Origin: HXMU1420-13 sp034669965
GTDB taxonomy: Bacteria; Bacteroidota; Rhodothermia; Balneolales; Balneolaceae
Assembly: GCA_034669965.1 (NCBI GenBank)
Contig: JAXMOK010000013.1
Location: 1-64,000, forward strand
Reading direction: 5' to 3'
DNA: 64,000 nt
Part shown: positions 43,319 through 52,553 of the stretch, piece by piece
How the letters are laid out: each line of letters starts with the position of its first letter
Numbering within the stretch: position 1 is the first letter of the stretch
Translations under genes and position numbers: made by a program
The notes under the pieces: model-generated
Told to the model about the DNA's origin: nothing
Database searches by the model: none
Seen by the model: only the letters and a program-made list of their open reading frames with translations

Positions 43319-44566
43319 ATGGCTAGAAATAACAGAAAGAACTACAGCAAAAATAAAAACCGGAATCGTAACATTAAGAACCGGAACAATAAAAACAGAA
43401 ACCGAAACAAGGGCGGCAATGTTTTTATCCCCAAATTCTACTGGAATAACAACCAGGGTGTAGCAGGGAGATATGCAGGTGTGCTTGAGATTAATGAAAA
43501 AGGCTGGGGATTTATTCGCAAGCTGGATTATGAGTTCTCGTACAATCCTAAAGATCCGTTCTTAAAACCGGAAGAAGTTAAAGCACTCGAGCTTCGGCAA
43601 GGCCTTATTCTTGAAGGCGAATACGAAGAAGACAATCAAGGTAATAAGCATGTGTTCTCGATTGATTTTATAAATCGACAGCCAATTGAAGCCTGGACTA
43701 AATGTGCTCGCTTCGAGCGCCAAGTTCCAATTATGCCTGTTGATTGGATTAAGATGGGTGAACAAGCCGAAGACATCGAAATGCGTGTTATCGATCTTGT
43801 AGCGCCAATTGGTAAAGGCCAACGTGCGTTAATTGTTGCTCCACCGCGTACCGGTAAAACAGTATTGTTAAAGCAGATTGCAAACGCAGTGTCAAAGAAC
43901 AATCCCAATATTCACTTGAGTGTTTTATTGGTGGATGAGCGACCCGAAGAGGTAACCGATTTCATTCGTTCAACCGATGCCGAAGTATTCGCGTCATCAA
44001 ACGATAAAAAGACAAACAGCCATATTCGTATTACTGAAATGGCACTTGGCTACGCTAAGCGTAAAGCTGAGATGGGCGAAGACGCGGTGCTTTTGATTGA
44101 TTCACTAACTCGACTAGGAAGAGCATACAACGCAATACAATCAAATTCGGGAAGAACGTTATCAGGTGGTTTAGACATCCGTGCGCTTGAGATCCCTAAA
44201 AAGATATTTGGGTCAGCTCGTAAAATCGAAGGTGGAGGTTCACTTACTATCATAGCTACATGTTTGATAGAAACAAACTCAAGAATGGATGATTTGATCT
44301 TCGAAGAGTTTAAAGGAACCGGAAACATGGAATTAGTACTGGATCGAGAGTTAGCCAACGATCGGATTTATCCGGCGATAAATATCACCGCTTCAGGAAC
44401 CCGAAATGAACAAAAGTTCATAACGGATTCACTTGAAGAGCGAAATATGGTGCGGCGATATCTTTTAAAGAAATCTCCGCGAGAGTCGATGCTTGGTTTG
44501 TTAAAAGTGCTCAAGAATACAGAAAGCAATCAGGAGCTTTTAAATCAGATAGCAGCGCTGGTTTAA
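43319..44566 (+). CDS. rho: Transcription termination factor Rho
   Basis: 415 residues. The first 35 residues are a basic, asparagine/arginine/lysine-rich tract (for example RNKGGN), in place of the Rho-N helix bundle. A cold-shock-type RNA-binding domain follows at about 48-125 (GVLEINEKGWGFIRKL). The hexameric ATPase then shows PPRTGKTVLLK (Walker A), VLLVDERPEEVTDF, LLIDSLTRLGRAYN and GGLDIRALEIPKK. It releases RNA at Rho-dependent terminators. The stop overlaps the convergent rhodanese gene by 4 nt. Confidence 0.95.
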   Translation: MARNNRKNYSKNKNRNRNIKNRNNKNRNRNKGGNVFIPKFYWNNNQGVAGRYAGVLEINEKGWGFIRKLDYEFSYNPKDPFLKPEEVKALELRQGLILEGEYEEDNQGNKHVFSIDFINRQPIEAWTKCARFERQVPIMPVDWIKMGEQAEDIEMRVIDLVAPIGKGQRALIVAPPRTGKTVLLKQIANAVSKNNPNIHLSVLLVDERPEEVTDFIRSTDAEVFASSNDKKTNSHIRITEMALGYAKRKAEMGEDAVLLIDSLTRLGRAYNAIQSNSGRTLSGGLDIRALEIPKKIFGSARKIEGGGSLTIIATCLIETNSRMDDLIFEEFKGTGNMELVLDRELANDRIYPAINITASGTRNEQKFITDSLEERNMVRRYLLKKSPRESMLGLLKVLKNTESNQELLNQIAALV

Positions 44567-44883
44567 GCAACGGGAACGCTTGGGTCGATTTCTTTGCCCC
44601 AAGCTGTCATTCCGCCTTTAAGGTTGTGAACGTTCGAAAAGCCCTGTGCAGTTAAAAACTCAGTAGCTTTTCCGCTGCGGCCACCCGAGCGACACATTAC
44701 GATGAATTCGGCATCACGTTGATCTTCTAATTCAGAAACTCGGTCGGGGAGTTCACCTAATGGAATATGAACACCCTCGATATTCGAAACTTCGTATTCC
44801 CAGCCTTCCCTAACATCCAATAGGAAAAAGTTGTCTCCGGCTTCTTTCTTTTCTTTTAATTCCTGTACAGTAATTTCTTTCAT
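44563..44883 (-). CDS. Rhodanese-like domain protein
   Basis: 106 residues, a single rhodanese fold. LLDVREGWEYEVSNIEGVHIPLGEL is the usual first half, and the active-site loop CRSGGRSG holds the catalytic cysteine at about residue 69. GlpE/PspE-like proteins of this size transfer sulfur from thiosulfate or persulfide donors. It abuts lptB (start of one at 44883, stop of the other), so it is probably co-transcribed with it, without an obvious functional link. Confidence 0.85.
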   Translation of the reverse strand: MKEITVQELKEKKEAGDNFFLLDVREGWEYEVSNIEGVHIPLGELPDRVSELEDQRDAEFIVMCRSGGRSGKATEFLTAQGFSNVHNLKGGMTAWGKEIDPSVPVA

Positions 44884-45650
44884 TATTCTGATTGGTTTAT
44901 ATAACGATCAAGTTTAAAAGTCTCACCAAGATACAATTTTCGTGCGTTTTCATCATTTGCTAACGCATCTGCATCTCCTTCCATTAAAATTTTACCTTCG
45001 AACATCAGGTAAGCTCGATCGGTTATCGCAAGCGTCTCGTGTACATTATGGTCGGTAATTAAAATCCCGATATTCTGCTTGGTCAACTTAGATACAATTT
45101 CCTGAATGTCTTCAACTGCGATGGGATCTACACCGGCAAAAGGTTCATCTAGCAAAATAAATTTAGGATTGGTAACCAAGGCTCGTGCAATTTCGGTTCT
45201 ACGGCGCTCGCCACCACTTAAGCTGTATCCTTTGTTATTAACTACTTTTTGTAGCGAGAACTCCTCAATTAGGCGGTCACAGCGTTCTTTAATTTCTGCT
45301 TTGCTGTAAGAAAGGAACTGTAAAATAGATTCTAAGTTTTGGCGAACTGTTAGATTTCTAAACACAGATGCCTCTTGAGCAAGATATCCCATTCCAAGTC
45401 GAGCCCGTTTATACATGGGCATTCCGGTAAGGCGAGTTTCGTTTAAGTAGATATCTCCACCATTTGGGGTAACCAGTCCAACCATCATATAAAAAGTAGT
45501 AGTTTTACCGGCGCCGTTTGGGCCAAGCAAACCAACAATCTCACCTTGGTTTACATTAATGGATACATCATTCACCACCGTTCGCTTGCGGTAGCGCTTA
45601 ACAAGCCCCTTGCTGTGTAAAGTTAGAGATGTATCGTTATGTGATTCCAT
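44883..45650 (-). CDS. lptB: LPS export ABC transporter ATP-binding protein LptB
   Basis: 255 residues. Walker A GPNGAGKTTTF, signature LSGGERRR, Walker B FILLDEPFAGVDP and the switch histidine in LITDHNVHETL are all present. The MYKRARLGMGYLAQE and SVFRNLTVRQNL stretches are typical of LptB. It powers transport of lipopolysaccharide to LptD, which is also encoded in this window at 12-14.7 kb. It sits 21 nt after purQ on the same strand and 1 nt overlaps rhodanese. Confidence 0.92.
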   Translation of the reverse strand: MESHNDTSLTLHSKGLVKRYRKRTVVNDVSINVNQGEIVGLLGPNGAGKTTTFYMMVGLVTPNGGDIYLNETRLTGMPMYKRARLGMGYLAQEASVFRNLTVRQNLESILQFLSYSKAEIKERCDRLIEEFSLQKVVNNKGYSLSGGERRRTEIARALVTNPKFILLDEPFAGVDPIAVEDIQEIVSKLTKQNIGILITDHNVHETLAITDRAYLMFEGKILMEGDADALANDENARKLYLGETFKLDRYINQSE

Positions 45651-45671
45651 AGGTGCTTAAGGTATGAATTC

Positions 45672-46370
45672 TTAAGCTATCGACAAGGAATTCAGAATGG
45701 AGTCAAAAATAGGTTTTCCATCTTCAGAGCCAAGGATTTTTTCCATCGCGCGTTCAGGATGTGGCATCATGCCAAGTACATTGCGACCCGTGTTAGTAAT
45801 ACCCGCAATGTGGTCGATCGATCCGTTGAAATTAGCCGATTCAGTGAGTTGGCCGTTTGCATCCGAATAACGGAAGAGCACTTGATCGTTATCCTGTAGA
45901 GATTTCAATCCATCTTGATCGATGAAGTAGTTACCCTCACCATGGGAAACAGGAATATCAAAAACCTGACCTTTATCAAGCGACCCTGTAAACAGCGAAT
46001 CGGTAGTTTCGCAACGGATAAATACATTCTTGCACACAAAGCGTAAATGGTGATTGTGCATCATTGCACCGGGAATTAATCCGGCTTCAAGTAAAATCTG
46101 AAATCCATTACAGATTCCCATCACAGGACCACCTTTTTCGGCAAATTTCACCACTTCCTGCATAATCGGCGAGAATCGAGCGATGGCTCCGGATCGAAGA
46201 TAATCCCCATAAGAAAAACCGCCGGGCACTATCAAAAAATCGATGCCACTAAGGTCGGTATCTTTGTGCCAGAGGAATTTAGTTTCGCACCCGAGCACGT
46301 GTTTCATTGCGTGATATGCATCGTGATCACAATTTGAGCCGGGAAAAACGATTACGCCAAATGTTGCCAT
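45672..46370 (-). CDS. purQ: Phosphoribosylformylglycinamidine synthase subunit PurQ
   Basis: 232-residue class I glutamine amidotransferase. FGVIVFPGSNCDHDA at the start, the catalytic cysteine in GICNGFQILLEAGLIPG, and the late histidine/glutamate in MMPHPERAMEK. It delivers ammonia from glutamine to PurL, with PurS as the third subunit. purS lies two genes upstream (46692); clpS sits between them, ending 2 nt before the purQ start. The arrangement purS-clpS-purQ suggests one transcript. Confidence 0.95.
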   Translation of the reverse strand: MATFGVIVFPGSNCDHDAYHAMKHVLGCETKFLWHKDTDLSGIDFLIVPGGFSYGDYLRSGAIARFSPIMQEVVKFAEKGGPVMGICNGFQILLEAGLIPGAMMHNHHLRFVCKNVFIRCETTDSLFTGSLDKGQVFDIPVSHGEGNYFIDQDGLKSLQDNDQVLFRYSDANGQLTESANFNGSIDHIAGITNTGRNVLGMMPHPERAMEKILGSEDGKPIFDSILNSLSIA

Positions 46371-46371
46371 G

Positions 46372-46680
46372 TTATCCTTTTATTTCTGTAACTAATTGAA
46401 TTTCTTTTAACACACTATCCACTTTCAGGCATACTTCAAAATCGCCCTCATAGGCGATAGCCTTGCCCTCGTTGTGTACTTTCCAGGTAAGTTCCTCGGC
46501 TTTTGCGAGGCTACAGCCCGTAGCTTTCATCAATTGGGCGATTACTTCTTCAAACGTGTGGATGTCGTCATCGTATAAAATCACACGCCAAGGCGTAGCA
46601 ATACTTTCATCAACCACTTCCTCCGTTTCGGATTCGGTGTTGGGATCTATCTGCATCAGAAGATCTTCGAAAGGTTGCAT
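46372..46680 (-). CDS. clpS: ATP-dependent Clp protease adaptor ClpS
   Basis: 102 residues. The core WRVILYDDDIHTFEEVIAQL (VILYDDDxHT: canonical is N-D-xx-N/T), the LMKATGCSLAKAEELTWKVHNEGKA helix pair split by K, and a C-terminal strand match ClpS. The protein recognises N-degron substrates and hands them to ClpAP. It lies between purS and purQ, 12 nt from purS and 2 nt from purQ, so it is probably translated from the purine transcript. No clpA is seen in the window. Confidence 0.9.
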   Translation of the reverse strand: MQPFEDLLMQIDPNTESETEEVVDESIATPWRVILYDDDIHTFEEVIAQLMKATGCSLAKAEELTWKVHNEGKAIAYEGDFEVCLKVDSVLKEIQLVTEIKG

Positions 46681-46691
46681 TACACTAATTC

Positions 46692-46937
46692 TTAAGATTC
46701 GATTTCGATCGTAAAATCTTCCATCACTTCGTTGGCCAAAAGCTTAGCACAAGCCTGCTCAACAACAGTTTTTGCAGCTTCTTCAGAGTCCGCATTCACA
46801 TCAAGCTCAATAAATTTCCCAATCCGAACTTTTTCAACCTGATTAAGTCCTAAGTTTTCGAGGGCGTGATGCGCAGCCTTACCTTTTGGATCGAGGATTG
46901 AAGGACGGAGCGTTACGTTTACTTTGGCTTTGTACAT
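46692..46937 (-). CDS. purS: Phosphoribosylformylglycinamidine synthase subunit PurS
   Basis: 81 residues. AKVNVTLRPSILDPKGKA at the N-terminus and VEKVRIGKFIELDV match PurS, a small dimeric subunit that bridges PurL and PurQ. It is first in the minus-strand run purS-clpS-purQ-lptB-rhodanese. Upstream of it is miaA, about 52 nt away on the same strand. Confidence 0.93.
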   Translation of the reverse strand: MYKAKVNVTLRPSILDPKGKAAHHALENLGLNQVEKVRIGKFIELDVNADSEEAAKTVVEQACAKLLANEVMEDFTIEIES

Positions 46938-46989
46938 AGTGGAGCTGATTTAAGTGAGTGCAGAAAATAAGGGTTAAAACGGTTAGCTG

Positions 46990-47895
46990 CTAAAGAGTTG
47001 ATCGTATTTTTTCCATCATTTCTTGGGGACTCAAATTATTTGCATCGAGCCAGTTAATAAAGTTCCAGCGGCGGAACCAAGTAAGCTGTCGTTTGGCATA
47101 TCTTCGGGTATTAGTTTTGATCTTTTCGATCATAGTTGTTCGATCGCATTCCCCATTTCTATGTGCAATCACTTCCCTATAACCAACGGTTTGAAGGGCC
47201 TGTAGATCGGGAGAAAAACCGGCGTCTAAAATCTGTTCCACTTCGTTCTCTAGTCCGGCTTTTATCATCAATTCTACGCGCCTGTTGATGCGAGCGTACA
47301 GTTTTTCTCGGGGATGTTGGAGCCCGAACACAATGGTGTCCTCATCAGGTTTTAGCTTATCGTTATTGTGAAAACTGCTGAATGGTTTTCCGGTTTGCAT
47401 CCACACATCGAGCGCACGAATGATACGCTGACGATTCATCCCATCCATTCTGGGGATGTAATCGGGGTCGATGCTTTTAAGTTGTTCGAAAAGTGTTTCG
47501 ACGCCATCGTTTTCGATTCTTTGATTAAGCGTAGCAATATTTTGTGGATCAGAATCTGGAATATCGCTGAAAGGCTGTATCAAACCGGTAAGGTGAAGGG
47601 TGCTTCCACCCACATAAATCACATGCTCAGAATTTGATAAAATCTCATTTTCCCACACTTCCGCCCGACGATTAAACTTGATGGCGCTGTCGTCTTCATC
47701 TAGCGAGAGGTTCGAGATATTGAAATGACGTACACGAGCCAATTCCTCTTTGGATGGTTTTGCCGTTCCAATATCCATCATCGAATAGCACTGCCGAGAA
47801 TCCACCGAAATAATAGACGTTTCCAAAGCCTCAGCAAGCAGAAGTGAAAGCTCCGTTTTACCGGATGCAGTAGGACCAAGGATAATGACACGCAT
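46990..47895 (-). CDS. miaA: tRNA dimethylallyltransferase
   Basis: 301 residues, the usual length. P-loop GPTASGKTELS at about 6-16, the DSRQCYSMMDIGTAKPS substrate loop and RRAEVWENE region, QRIIRALDVWMQTGKP, and the C-terminal TRRYAKRQLTWFRRW are diagnostic. It transfers a dimethylallyl group to A37 of tRNAs reading codons that begin with U. It is probably its own transcription unit or leads the purS group. No missing residues noted. Confidence 0.95.
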   Translation of the reverse strand: MRVIILGPTASGKTELSLLLAEALETSIISVDSRQCYSMMDIGTAKPSKEELARVRHFNISNLSLDEDDSAIKFNRRAEVWENEILSNSEHVIYVGGSTLHLTGLIQPFSDIPDSDPQNIATLNQRIENDGVETLFEQLKSIDPDYIPRMDGMNRQRIIRALDVWMQTGKPFSSFHNNDKLKPDEDTIVFGLQHPREKLYARINRRVELMIKAGLENEVEQILDAGFSPDLQALQTVGYREVIAHRNGECDRTTMIEKIKTNTRRYAKRQLTWFRRWNFINWLDANNLSPQEMMEKIRSTL

Positions 47896-47948
47896 GTTTT
47901 TTTGGATGAAAGGTAGGCAGAATATATCTTAATGATGGAGGCAAAACC

Positions 47949-48131
47949 ATGTCAAAAATAGTTTTAAAGAAAGAAGATTCAATAGAGAAGCAGAAAAAAA
48001 AGCTTCATAAAGCCGTTGAGAAGAAAACAGGAGTGAATACAAAAAAGTACTCCGGTATTCTAGAGGTAAGAGAAGATCCTGTGGTTTATCAGAAACGAAT
48101 TCGGAAAGAGTGGGATGAAACTGCTTCTTGA
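47949..48131 (+). CDS. Small antitoxin-like protein (VapB-type)
   Basis: 60 residues, basic, mostly helical at the start (EKQKKKLHKAVEKKTG), with the C-terminal pattern REDPVVYQKRIRKEWDE that recurs among VapB-like antitoxins, where it binds the PIN toxin. It overlaps the toxin gene by 17 nt. No DNA-binding fold is evident in the first half, so regulation is inferred. AT-rich like the other PIN module at 2.5 kb. Confidence 0.75.
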   Translation: MSKIVLKKEDSIEKQKKKLHKAVEKKTGVNTKKYSGILEVREDPVVYQKRIRKEWDETAS

Positions 48132-48477
48132 TACGAATATTTTAATTTTTCTCTTGAATGGTGATGAGCGCTTAACCGAATTATTGAATGGAATTGAGAT
48201 TCATGTTTCTGTAATTACAGAGATTGAATGCCTAGCATATCCAAGAATTACTAAAGTTGAGAAAGAGGGAATGAAAAAATTCTTTCGAGAATGTACAATT
48301 GTTGGACTATCAAATGAGGTTAAAGAGTCGACAATTGAAATAAGAACAAAATATCGTTTAAAATTACCTGATTGCATTATTGCAGCTACTGCAATATCAA
48401 CCAGCTTACCGATTATTTCAGCAGATCATGATTTCTCTAAAATTGAGGAGCTCGATTTTATTGGGTTTGAAGTATAA
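48115..48477 (+). CDS. vapC: PIN-domain toxin, VapC type
   Basis: 120 residues. Acidic residues D6 (LLLDTN), E36, D86 (LKLPDCIIAATA) and D104 line the PIN active site; the LPDCIIAATAISTSLPI stretch is the family signature. Probably an RNase restrained by the upstream small protein. Overlap of 17 nt with the antitoxin, in the usual antitoxin-first order, unlike the module at 2481-3100. Convergent with the PorV-like gene 33 nt away. Confidence 0.87.
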   Translation: MKLLLDTNILIFLLNGDERLTELLNGIEIHVSVITEIECLAYPRITKVEKEGMKKFFRECTIVGLSNEVKESTIEIRTKYRLKLPDCIIAATAISTSLPIISADHDFSKIEELDFIGFEV

Positions 48478-48510
48478 GTAGACTCATCCTTATCACTCAA
48501 ATCAACTTAC

Positions 48511-49596
48511 CTAGTCAGACTTCCTAAACTCAAACTTGAGCGAAATACGATGCGTGTAGCCGAGTGTGCTTGATGCACCCGCAAAGCTGGCGAATCCATA
48601 ATCGAGATAGAAATCAGATACTTTGAGTCCCAAACCTAAAGTTGGAGCCACTGAAAATCCAGAAACGGGATCGTCGATAAAATCGGTGAGTCCGGCACGA
48701 ATAGAAATTCGATTTTTGTAGGTTGTTTCAACGCCGGCATGAGGTTCGATGCTCATTCTGCCTATATTTAAGTAATAAGCCTGACGATTTTCGAAGAGAA
48801 GGTTGAAATCCAATGCTGCGGCAAAATCGAAATCAGAAACGGAGAATTGTTTTGAAGCACCAACTCGAACTGAGGGCAAAACATATTCATTTTGTCCCGT
48901 TGGAATGGAATCACCAAAAGCTTCTTCAAAGCCTTCAAACTCCTCCTCATTTACGGTCCACATTTTTTGCATTGTGGTTACATCCTGAATGGAAGCTCCG
49001 ATATCAGCAAAACGAGTTTTCATCAAAATTCCAACGTCTAAGCTGTAACCCCAGGCGTTGGCAAAAGGTCCGAGCCGCTGGTTAATAATTTTCGCAGAAC
49101 CCCCAATCGAAATACGATCATTATAATTTTTGGCATAGGAAAGTAAAATGGCGACATCCGCAGCAGAAAACCGCGTGATATACGATTCTGCATCTTCTTT
49201 CGGTCCGCCGTTTTCGCCCCTTTCGGCATCCCATGCATTAAGTGTGTTGGCGATATTATCTACACCTTGGCGGAAAAAACTGATCCCAAAAACACCATCT
49301 TGGTTTTTAAGTGGAAAAGCCGCAGCGCCATAATCGTAGCCTACGATACCACCGAAACGCTCGGAGTGCATGTAAATAAACTCTGGACGATCTAGCTCAG
49401 CTAAGCCGGCAACATTCCAATAGCCTGAAGTAACATCATTCGTTAAAGCAGTTTGTGCTCCACCCATTCCTAACGCTCTGGCGCCGGCTCCTACCGAGAG
49501 AAAATCATTGCCATATTTCGATAACGCACTTTGGGCAAGAGTTGAGGTAGAAAGGCCAAATAAAACCAGAAGCGCAGTTAAAAAACGATTCATCAA
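48511..49596 (-). CDS. PorV/PorQ-family outer-membrane protein
   Basis: 361 residues. A signal peptide ends near STLAQ; the mature start ALSKYGNDFLSVGAGARALGMGGA and NDVTSGYWNVAGLAEL are the marks of the PorV/PorQ family (OMPP1/FadL-like barrels linked to type IX secretion in Bacteroidota). The end (LGYTHRISLKFEFRK) is a terminal strand. PorV shuttles substrates to the cell surface; no other type IX gene is in the window, so the role is unproved. Confidence 0.78.
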   Translation of the reverse strand: MMNRFLTALLVLFGLSTSTLAQSALSKYGNDFLSVGAGARALGMGGAQTALTNDVTSGYWNVAGLAELDRPEFIYMHSERFGGIVGYDYGAAAFPLKNQDGVFGISFFRQGVDNIANTLNAWDAERGENGGPKEDAESYITRFSAADVAILLSYAKNYNDRISIGGSAKIINQRLGPFANAWGYSLDVGILMKTRFADIGASIQDVTTMQKMWTVNEEEFEGFEEAFGDSIPTGQNEYVLPSVRVGASKQFSVSDFDFAAALDFNLLFENRQAYYLNIGRMSIEPHAGVETTYKNRISIRAGLTDFIDDPVSGFSVAPTLGLGLKVSDFYLDYGFASFAGASSTLGYTHRISLKFEFRKSD

Positions 49597-49781
49597 GTAG
49601 CAGTTGAAATCTTAAAAAAATAGTAGCGCTGTATCGATAGGATAATTGCTTTTGTTAAGCGGTTTTTTTGGCTCGTATTGTATTGCAACGGGAACGAGGA
49701 TTTCTTAGTATAAGCACAACTTTTAGAAAGGGCAAGATTGGGGAAAAATTGCCCGAAACAACTAATTCTGACATAAATTTT

Positions 49782-50897
49782 ATGAAATTTTCGGTCTCAA
49801 GCAGCGAACTCAACAAAGGCCTTTCAGCGGTGATTGGAGCCGTACCATCGAAGGCTACCTTACCAATTCTGGAAACTATTTTATTCAAGAGCGAAGATGG
49901 CAAGTTAAAGCTGACCGCAACCGATCTTGAAATTTCGATTGTTCAAAGCATTGATGCTGATATCGAAGAAGATGGCGCTGTGGCAATCCCTGCTCGACGA
50001 TTACTCGAAACTCTTCGTCAACTGCCTAACATCACGGTATTTTTCGATGTAGATGATCGTAAAAACATCAACTTCCGAACTGATAAGGGTAATTATAAGT
50101 TGGTAGGCGATGAGGCTGAAGAATTCCCTGAAGTACCGAATTTAGACGAAGGCACGGTGATTTCAACCACCACTGAGTTAGTTCACAAAGCCATCAACAA
50201 AACGCTTTTTGCAGTAAGTAGCGACGATTTACGTCCGGCTATGATGGGTGTGTATTTCCAAATTGGAACCGAAGAAAGTAAGTTCGTTGCAACCGATGGT
50301 CATCGCTTGGTGAAGTACACCAACAAAGAAATTAAAGCAGCGAATGATGTGAATTTCATCATTCCTGATAAGGCACTGAGCCTAATCCAGAAAACAGTGC
50401 AAGGCGACGGTTGTGAAGTAACCGTGACTCAAGATCACGCACGATTCCACAGCGGTAATACTATTTTGATTACTCGACTAATTAACGAGCAATACCCGAA
50501 TTACGATTCTGTTATCCCTCGCGACAACAACAAATTCCTCACGATCAGTAAAGATCAAATGCTCTCAACAGTAAAGCGTGTTGCGATTTTCTCGAGCTCA
50601 ACCACGCGTCAAATACGCCTTCAGCTGGATGCAGATAAACTCACTATTCGGGCCGAGGATTTGGATATGAGTAGCGAAGCTAAAGAAACCATCAATTGTG
50701 AGTACAACAATGAAGCCATGGAAATTGGGTTCAATGCAAAGTACTTGGGTGATGTATTAAGCAACATCGATGATGAAGAAGTGAGTTTTGAGTTTTCATC
50801 CCCTAATCGCGCAGGAATCGTAAAACCAACCTCAGACGACGAGTCGGAAGATATTCTCATGCTGGTGATGCCGGTGATGTTGAATAGCTATGCTTAA
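49782..50897 (+). CDS. dnaN: DNA polymerase III beta sliding clamp
   Basis: 371 residues from the ATG at 49782 (MKFSVSSSELNKGLSAV). An in-frame ATG 114 nt upstream would add 38 residues unlike any clamp N-terminus, so I reject it. Three clamp domains are visible, with the typical RPVLPILE-like KATLPILETIL in domain 1, ATDGHRLV in domain 2, and the terminal VMPVML. It tethers the replicative polymerase. No dnaA is nearby. The next gene starts inside its stop codon (1-nt overlap). Confidence 0.95.
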   Translation: MKFSVSSSELNKGLSAVIGAVPSKATLPILETILFKSEDGKLKLTATDLEISIVQSIDADIEEDGAVAIPARRLLETLRQLPNITVFFDVDDRKNINFRTDKGNYKLVGDEAEEFPEVPNLDEGTVISTTTELVHKAINKTLFAVSSDDLRPAMMGVYFQIGTEESKFVATDGHRLVKYTNKEIKAANDVNFIIPDKALSLIQKTVQGDGCEVTVTQDHARFHSGNTILITRLINEQYPNYDSVIPRDNNKFLTISKDQMLSTVKRVAIFSSSTTRQIRLQLDADKLTIRAEDLDMSSEAKETINCEYNNEAMEIGFNAKYLGDVLSNIDDEEVSFEFSSPNRAGIVKPTSDDESEDILMLVMPVMLNSYA

Positions 50898-51685
50898 TGA
50901 GTCGGATAATCACTCTTACCACTGATTTTGGAACTCAGGATCACTACGTAAGTGTCATGAAAGCGGTGATGCTAGGCATTGCTCCAGCTTCTCGATTAAT
51001 CGATATTTCGCACGAAATCCCGCCGCAAGATATTATGGCGGGTGCATGGGTAATCCGAAATGCCGCCTTTCAATTCCCAAAAGGAAGCGTGCATTTAGTA
51101 GTGGTTGACCCCGGTGTGGGTACGGATCGCCATCCCATCGCACTAAAAATCAACGATCAATATTTCGTTGGACCTGATAACGGGATTTTTTCGCTCATCA
51201 CCAACGAGTTCAAGTACAAAGCATACAAGTTGAATAAACCGGAATACTGGTTGAAAGAGCGTTCGCGTACTTTTCATGGACGCGATGTATTTAGCCCGAT
51301 TGCCGCACATTTAAGCGAAGGGGTAAACATTAAAGAACTCGGTGAGCCAATCAAAGATCTGGTTTCGTATCACTGGGCGGTTCCAATCGGAGATAAAGAC
51401 GGTGTGCAAGGTTGGGTGATTCACATCGATCGATTCGGGAATCTGATCACGAATATTTCTGAAACTTTGCTGGAAGAAACTGCAGGTAGACGCAAAGTGC
51501 GCGTGTATGTGGGCAATACCATTATCGATCATATGGTAAATACTTTTGGGGATGTAGAACCGGGCGAGCCCGCTGCTTTTATTGGAAGCTCGGGAATGTT
51601 GGAAGTGGGCATCAACAAAGGAAATGCTGCGCAGATGTTAGGTGTTGACAAAGGTGCACAGATATCGTTGGTGCTTCAGAAATAA
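50897..51685 (+). CDS. SAM hydrolase (SAM hydroxide adenosyltransferase, DUF62)
   Basis: 262 residues. ITLTTDFGTQDHYVSVMK, HEIPPQDIMAGAW, VVVDPGVGT, FVGPDNGIFSLI and FHGRDVFSPIA are the conserved blocks of the family that hydrolyses S-adenosylmethionine to adenosine and methionine. The histidine in FHGRD and Asp in TTDFG are in the active site. It begins in the dnaN stop codon (TAATG), so it is translationally coupled. A methyltransferase gene follows 54 nt later. Confidence 0.9.
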   Translation: MSRIITLTTDFGTQDHYVSVMKAVMLGIAPASRLIDISHEIPPQDIMAGAWVIRNAAFQFPKGSVHLVVVDPGVGTDRHPIALKINDQYFVGPDNGIFSLITNEFKYKAYKLNKPEYWLKERSRTFHGRDVFSPIAAHLSEGVNIKELGEPIKDLVSYHWAVPIGDKDGVQGWVIHIDRFGNLITNISETLLEETAGRRKVRVYVGNTIIDHMVNTFGDVEPGEPAAFIGSSGMLEVGINKGNAAQMLGVDKGAQISLVLQK

Positions 51686-51739
51686 GCACGAAACACGATA
51701 CTACTGAGAACGTAAGGCTGTTCAAACAGATCAAAATTT

Positions 51740-52546
51740 ATGAGTTTAGAATTAAAATCGCCGGCTAACGAGCGCATCGGAATCCACATTCCCGAAGAAG
51801 TATCTAATTTATCCCTTCCTTTTAACGGATCTTTCGCCACCACCGATGGCGACGAATATCGGGTAAAAAACAACATCATTAATATGATGGAAAAAGATCC
51901 GGCTTTTTCGACCATCGCATCCAGTACCAATCACTGGAAACTGACGGCTACTATATACGAAGACTTGTGGCGTAAACGATCGCTATCTCTACTTACCGGT
52001 GAAGACTTTCCTATCGAAAAAGAACACGAATTATTGATCGAATGGACGGAGCCAAAGGCCGGTGGTGTGTATCTGGATTTGGGTGCATCAACCGCTTTGT
52101 ATGCACGGGCGTTGAAAGCAGCTCAGCCGGAAGCGGATATTGTAGCATTGGATTTTTCCACCCAAATGTTGGAAGAAGCCCGAATGAAAGCCGAAGCCGA
52201 CGAGACAAACATTTATCTGGTTCGCGCCGATGGACGAGAAATGCCGTTCTTCAGCAAAACCTTCGATGGAATAGTGATGGGTGGAACATTGAACGAGCTT
52301 TCTGAGCCAACTCGAGTGTTGCACGAAGCCAACCGAGTGCTAAAAAAAGATGGGAGTTTCTTTGTGATGCATCTTATCAAAAGTGATGCCTGGTACGGGC
52401 GCTTGCTTCAGGAATCGATTGGTTTGGGCGGAATCAAATTCTGGACCAAAGGCGAAAGCAACGATCTATTTAATCAATGTGGATTTCAGGTAGATAAACA
52501 AATCACTCGTGGGATCGTGTGCTTTACGAGATTACTGCCTAAGTAA
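51740..52546 (+). CDS. Class I SAM-dependent methyltransferase
   Basis: 268 residues. After an N-terminal region of about 100 residues of unknown fold, the Rossmann-type methyltransferase begins: motif I YLDLGASTALYARAL, a motif II acidic end at IVALDFS, then VRADGREMPF and DGIVMGGTLNELSEP (motif IV), LHEANRVLKKDGSFFVM, and TRGIVCFTRL. The N-terminal part may bind the substrate. Target small molecule not predictable; similar enzymes methylate lipid or quinone precursors. It follows the SAM hydrolase, an interesting but probably coincidental neighbour. Confidence 0.82.
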   Translation: MSLELKSPANERIGIHIPEEVSNLSLPFNGSFATTDGDEYRVKNNIINMMEKDPAFSTIASSTNHWKLTATIYEDLWRKRSLSLLTGEDFPIEKEHELLIEWTEPKAGGVYLDLGASTALYARALKAAQPEADIVALDFSTQMLEEARMKAEADETNIYLVRADGREMPFFSKTFDGIVMGGTLNELSEPTRVLHEANRVLKKDGSFFVMHLIKSDAWYGRLLQESIGLGGIKFWTKGESNDLFNQCGFQVDKQITRGIVCFTRLLPK

Positions 52547-52553
52547 TAATTAA

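Noticed and set aside
49668..49781. Upstream start giving dnaN 38 extra residues
   Set aside because: The extra residues do not resemble clamp sequence, and MKFSVSSSEL is the canonical start.
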